Shown here: piece by piece, positions 61,692 to 64,000 of the stretch
Numbering within the stretch: position 1 is the first letter of the stretch
Layout: each line of letters begins with the position of its first letter
Source of the DNA: Arthrobacter_B citreus
GTDB lineage: Bacteria; Actinomycetota; Actinomycetes; Actinomycetales; Micrococcaceae
DNA length: 64,000 nucleotides
Direction: 5' to 3' (one strand)
NCBI RefSeq assembly: GCF_042429235.1
Contig: NZ_JBHMBA010000002.1
Position numbers and translations under genes: made by a program
Notes under the pieces: generated by a model
Told to the model about the DNA's origin: nothing
What the model saw: the letters and a program-made list of their open reading frames with translations, nothing else
The model's database searches: none

Positions 61692-62669
61692 TTAGCGGCC
61701 GGCGGCCAGGGCGTCTGAGAGCGCCATGAACTCCTGGTCGATCTTCTGTGCTTCGGGATGGGCGTCGTACCAGGCCACCATTTCGGCAGCCCCCTCGGCA
61801 AAGGGAATTTCCGCCGTGTATCCGGGCACCAGGGATTTGATCTTTGAGTTGTCAAAGATGACCGAGTGGGACTTGTCGCCCAGCAGACCCGGCCCGCGTC
61901 CGGGGTCCCGGGAGGCAATGGTCTCCGAGGCCACGTGCACGAGCTCGGGTTTCGGCACTCCGGCGGCAGCCGCCAGGACGCGGTACACCTCGTTCCACGG
62001 CAGGAACTCATCCGAAGTAATGGTGTAGCTGTCGCCGATTGCCTCGCCCCGGCCCAGCAGACCGGTAAAGGCCCGGGCAAAGTCGCGGCTGTGGGTCAGC
62101 GTCCACAGCGAGGTGCCGTCGCCGTGCACGATGACCGGCAGCCCGGCCCGCATCCGGTGCACGTCTGTCCAGCCGCCCATCAGGGGAATCATGGTGCGGT
62201 CATAGGTATGGGAAGGCCGCACCACAGTGCCCGGGAATCCTTCGTTCCGATAGGCGGATACCAGGAGGTCCTCGCAGGCAATTTTGTCCCGGGAGTACTG
62301 CCAGAACGGATTGCGCAGGGGAGTGGACTCAAGGATCGGGAGCCGGGCCGGGGGCTTCTGGTACGCCGAAGCCGAACTGATGAACACGTACTGTCCGGTC
62401 CGGCCGCGGAACAGGTCCATGCCCGCGGCGAGCTGTTCGGGGACAAAGGAAATGAAGTCGGCAACGGCGTCGAACTCACGGCCCAGAAGAACTCTTGAAG
62501 CCGCCGCGGTGTCGCGGATGTCAGCATGCAGCACTTCCACGCCGGGCGGAGCAGGCCTGGCGGCGGAGACCCCGCGGTTCAGCAGTGTCACCCGATGCCC
62601 CAGCTGGCTGGCATGCTCGGCGACCGCCGAGCTGATGACACCGGTTCCGCCGATGAGAAGAATGTCCAT
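61692..62669 (-). CDS. NAD-dependent epimerase/dehydratase family protein
   Basis: A 325-residue extended SDR. The cofactor motif is LLIGGTGVISSAV, with ISSASAYQ, the catalytic YSRDK and VVRPSHTYD. The variant (GGTGxIS) is typical of mRNA-binding/isoflavone-reductase-like members; the substrate is unknown. ATG 62669 has AGGGAG 6 bases upstream. It converges with the CAP gene; stops are 17 bases apart. Confidence 0.87.
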   Translation of the reverse strand: MDILLIGGTGVISSAVAEHASQLGHRVTLLNRGVSAARPAPPGVEVLHADIRDTAAASRVLLGREFDAVADFISFVPEQLAAGMDLFRGRTGQYVFISSASAYQKPPARLPILESTPLRNPFWQYSRDKIACEDLLVSAYRNEGFPGTVVRPSHTYDRTMIPLMGGWTDVHRMRAGLPVIVHGDGTSLWTLTHSRDFARAFTGLLGRGEAIGDSYTITSDEFLPWNEVYRVLAAAAGVPKPELVHVASETIASRDPGRGPGLLGDKSHSVIFDNSKIKSLVPGYTAEIPFAEGAAEMVAWYDAHPEAQKIDQEFMALSDALAAGR

Positions 62670-62739
62670 GTGCACTCCCTGACTGGCCGTAAGAGCCGCG
62701 CCGGGGGGCCTGCGCGACACGGAGGAAAGTCCGCAGGGC

Positions 62740-63108
62740 CTATTCTGCAGCACAATCCGGTTTCTGTCCCGCTTCCGGACCGGCTTCCTGGCCGCCGGTG
62801 CGCTCGCCGAGGCCGGTCTTCCGGCCGCCGCTGGAGCGCCGGGTCACTGCGGACGCCCACACCCAGGTGGCCCGCCGGATACCGGCATCGGTCCACAGCA
62901 CCTGTACCGCTTTGGCGTTCCAGGTGCATGCTTCGCCCTTCACCCGCTCGGCGGCGTTCGGGAACCGGATCCAGGCCCAGACGGGAATGCCCGGCACGGA
63001 GGTGGTGGCGGGATGGTGCTCAAAATCCAGCTCATCCGGCGTGAGCTCAATCGGCTCCGCGCGTCTGGCGTAGCGGGCGGCGAGCCGTGCCGCCGCTTCC
63101 TGATCCAT
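62740..63108 (-). CDS. Hypothetical protein, 122 residues
   Basis: I do not recognise this protein. MDQEAAARLAARYARRAEPI begins it; then VPGIPVWAWIRFPNAAERVKG and WVWASAVTRR suggest a small beta-rich domain, and the tail is Gly/Glu-rich. No ribosome site precedes ATG 63108, and TACTTTTATGT immediately upstream suggests a leaderless start. A candidate LexA box lies 10 bases upstream, shared with the divergent SRAP gene. Confidence 0.65.
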   Translation of the reverse strand: MDQEAAARLAARYARRAEPIELTPDELDFEHHPATTSVPGIPVWAWIRFPNAAERVKGEACTWNAKAVQVLWTDAGIRRATWVWASAVTRRSSGGRKTGLGERTGGQEAGPEAGQKPDCAAE

Positions 63109-63117
63109 ACATAAAAG

Positions 63118-63133
63118 TAGAACACATATTCGA
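63118..63133 (+). promoter_or_regulatory. Candidate LexA (SOS) box
   Basis: TAGAACACATATTCGA matches the actinobacterial LexA consensus TCGAAC-N4-GTTCGA at 10 of 12 defined positions. It lies between the hypothetical gene and the SRAP gene, 48 bases from the latter. Confidence 0.5.
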
Positions 63134-63181
63134 ATCACCGGATGTCCCGGAAGAGTCCGTTCCCGGATGCACAATGGGAGC

Positions 63182-64000
63182 ATGTGCGGACGTTACGTAA
63201 TGGCAAAGGCAACATCTGACCTAGTGGCAGCCTTCAACGCCGAACAAGCGGTGGGGGATGACATTGCCCCGTCCTGGAATGTGGCCCCCACTGACGATGT
63301 GCGGATTGTCACCGAGCGTGCCCGCCGCCGTGCAGGTGCCGGCGAGGGTAAGGGAGCGGACGACGGCGAGGGTAAGGGCGCCGACGACGGCGAGGGGGAA
63401 CACGGCGGCGGCAGCGGGCACGGCGGGCGCCCTGACGGAAGCGCGTCCCCTGACGTCACCGTCCGGCGGCTGGCAACCGCCAAATGGGGTTTGGTGCCCG
63501 TCTGGGCGAAGGATGCCAAGATTGGTGCCCGGATGATCAACGCCCGCCGGGAAACCGTCCTGGAGAAGCCGGCGTTCCGGAAAGCGGCAAGGAAGCGCCG
63601 GGCGCTGGTTCCGGCCGACGGCTACTACGAGTGGGAAAAATCGGGATCCACCAAGATTCCCACCTACTTGTACTCCCCGACCGAGGATCCGTTGGCGTTT
63701 GCCGGACTCTATGAGTACTGGCCGGACCCTTCGCTGCCCGAGGACCATGAGCACAAGTGGCTGGTCAGCTTCACCATCATCACCACGCAGGCCAGCGACG
63801 CCCTGGGGCACATCCACGACCGTACGCCGCTGATCGTTCCGCCGGACCTCTATGGAGATTGGCTGGACCCGCTGTTGTCCGAAACCACGGACGTCCAGCA
63901 GCTGCTCGACGCGGTTCCGGAACCGGTGCTGACTCCGCGGGTGGTTTCCAGCGAAGTGAACTCGGTCCGCAACAACGGACCCCAGCTGATCCTTCCGGCG
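63182..64000 (+). CDS. SRAP-family protein (YedK/HMCES), partial at window end
   Basis: At least 273 residues; the C-terminus is outside the window. Cys2 directly after Met is the residue that crosslinks to abasic sites in single-stranded DNA. WNVAPTDDV, KWGLVPVWA, MINARRETV, PADGYYEWEK and the later HDRTPLIVP are all present. Residues 49-85 are a Gly/Glu/Asp-rich insertion with GEGKGADD repeats not usual in the family. GGGAG stands 5 bases before ATG 63182. Confidence 0.92.
   Translation, partial: MCGRYVMAKATSDLVAAFNAEQAVGDDIAPSWNVAPTDDVRIVTERARRRAGAGEGKGADDGEGKGADDGEGEHGGGSGHGGRPDGSASPDVTVRRLATAKWGLVPVWAKDAKIGARMINARRETVLEKPAFRKAARKRRALVPADGYYEWEKSGSTKIPTYLYSPTEDPLAFAGLYEYWPDPSLPEDHEHKWLVSFTIITTQASDALGHIHDRTPLIVPPDLYGDWLDPLLSETTDVQQLLDAVPEPVLTPRVVSSEVNSVRNNGPQLILPA

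Overview
The window is a high-GC actinobacterial chromosome segment, most likely from an Arthrobacter-type member of the Micrococcaceae. The evidence is the conserved order tig-clpP1-clpP2-clpX-valS-ileS-folC-DUF4233-ndk, then rne-rplU-rpmA-obg-proB-proA-nadD-rsfS. Supporting signs are a mycothiol-type reductase, a translational T-box in front of ileS, class Ib nrdHIEF, and frequent GTG and TTG starts with strong Shine-Dalgarno sites. No rRNA, CRISPR array, prophage or insertion sequence was seen. A gene runs off each end: a degenerate penicillin-binding protein on the left and an SRAP (YedK/HMCES) protein on the right.

Layout. 1-7.3 kb: PBP-like lipoprotein, tRNA-Gly and tRNA-Pro, then trigger factor and the Clp protease block (folding and proteolysis). 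7.3-18.6 kb: valS, a DUF488 gene, a DUF559 gene bracketed by two diverged 77-bp repeats, an SDR, then the T-box-controlled ileS with folC, DUF4233 and ndk. 18.6-22.9 kb: mgtE with an elaborate leader, a PRISE-type reductase, a maltokinase-cap protein and a VKOR. 23-36 kb: RNase E/G, ribosomal proteins L21 and L27, Obg, proline synthesis (proBA), nadD, a repeat-rich membrane protein, rsfS and a GpgP-like phosphatase, ending in two identical tRNA-Ala genes. 36.5-47.8 kb: accessory membrane and metabolic genes (NhaA-thioredoxin fusion, YhhN, sugar-lactone oxidase with a PLP barrel enzyme, fatty-acid desaturase, App1, FUSC transporter, LysR, and a GntR/DUF1648 pair). 48-52.2 kb: nrdHIEF with an upstream NrdR-type box. 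52.2-64 kb: accessory genes including a D,D-carboxypeptidase, a tandem-DivIVA membrane protein, two secreted proteins with three SLH-like modules each (a GH25 lysozyme and a CAP protein), a 48-residue ribbon-helix-helix candidate between them, and SRAP behind a candidate LexA box.

Most unusual content. The mgtE leader has a 21-codon upstream ORF with a full-strength ribosome site, followed by two mutually exclusive hairpins, the second ending just before the mgtE ribosome site. This looks like a translation-coupled magnesium switch. Other notable points are the PBP homologue lacking its SxxK lysine, the mycothiol-reductase homologue with CPFA in place of CPWC, the repeat-bracketed DUF559 gene, and the tandem DivIVA protein. 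All functional statements rest on reading motifs and gene order; no database search or folding program was run.
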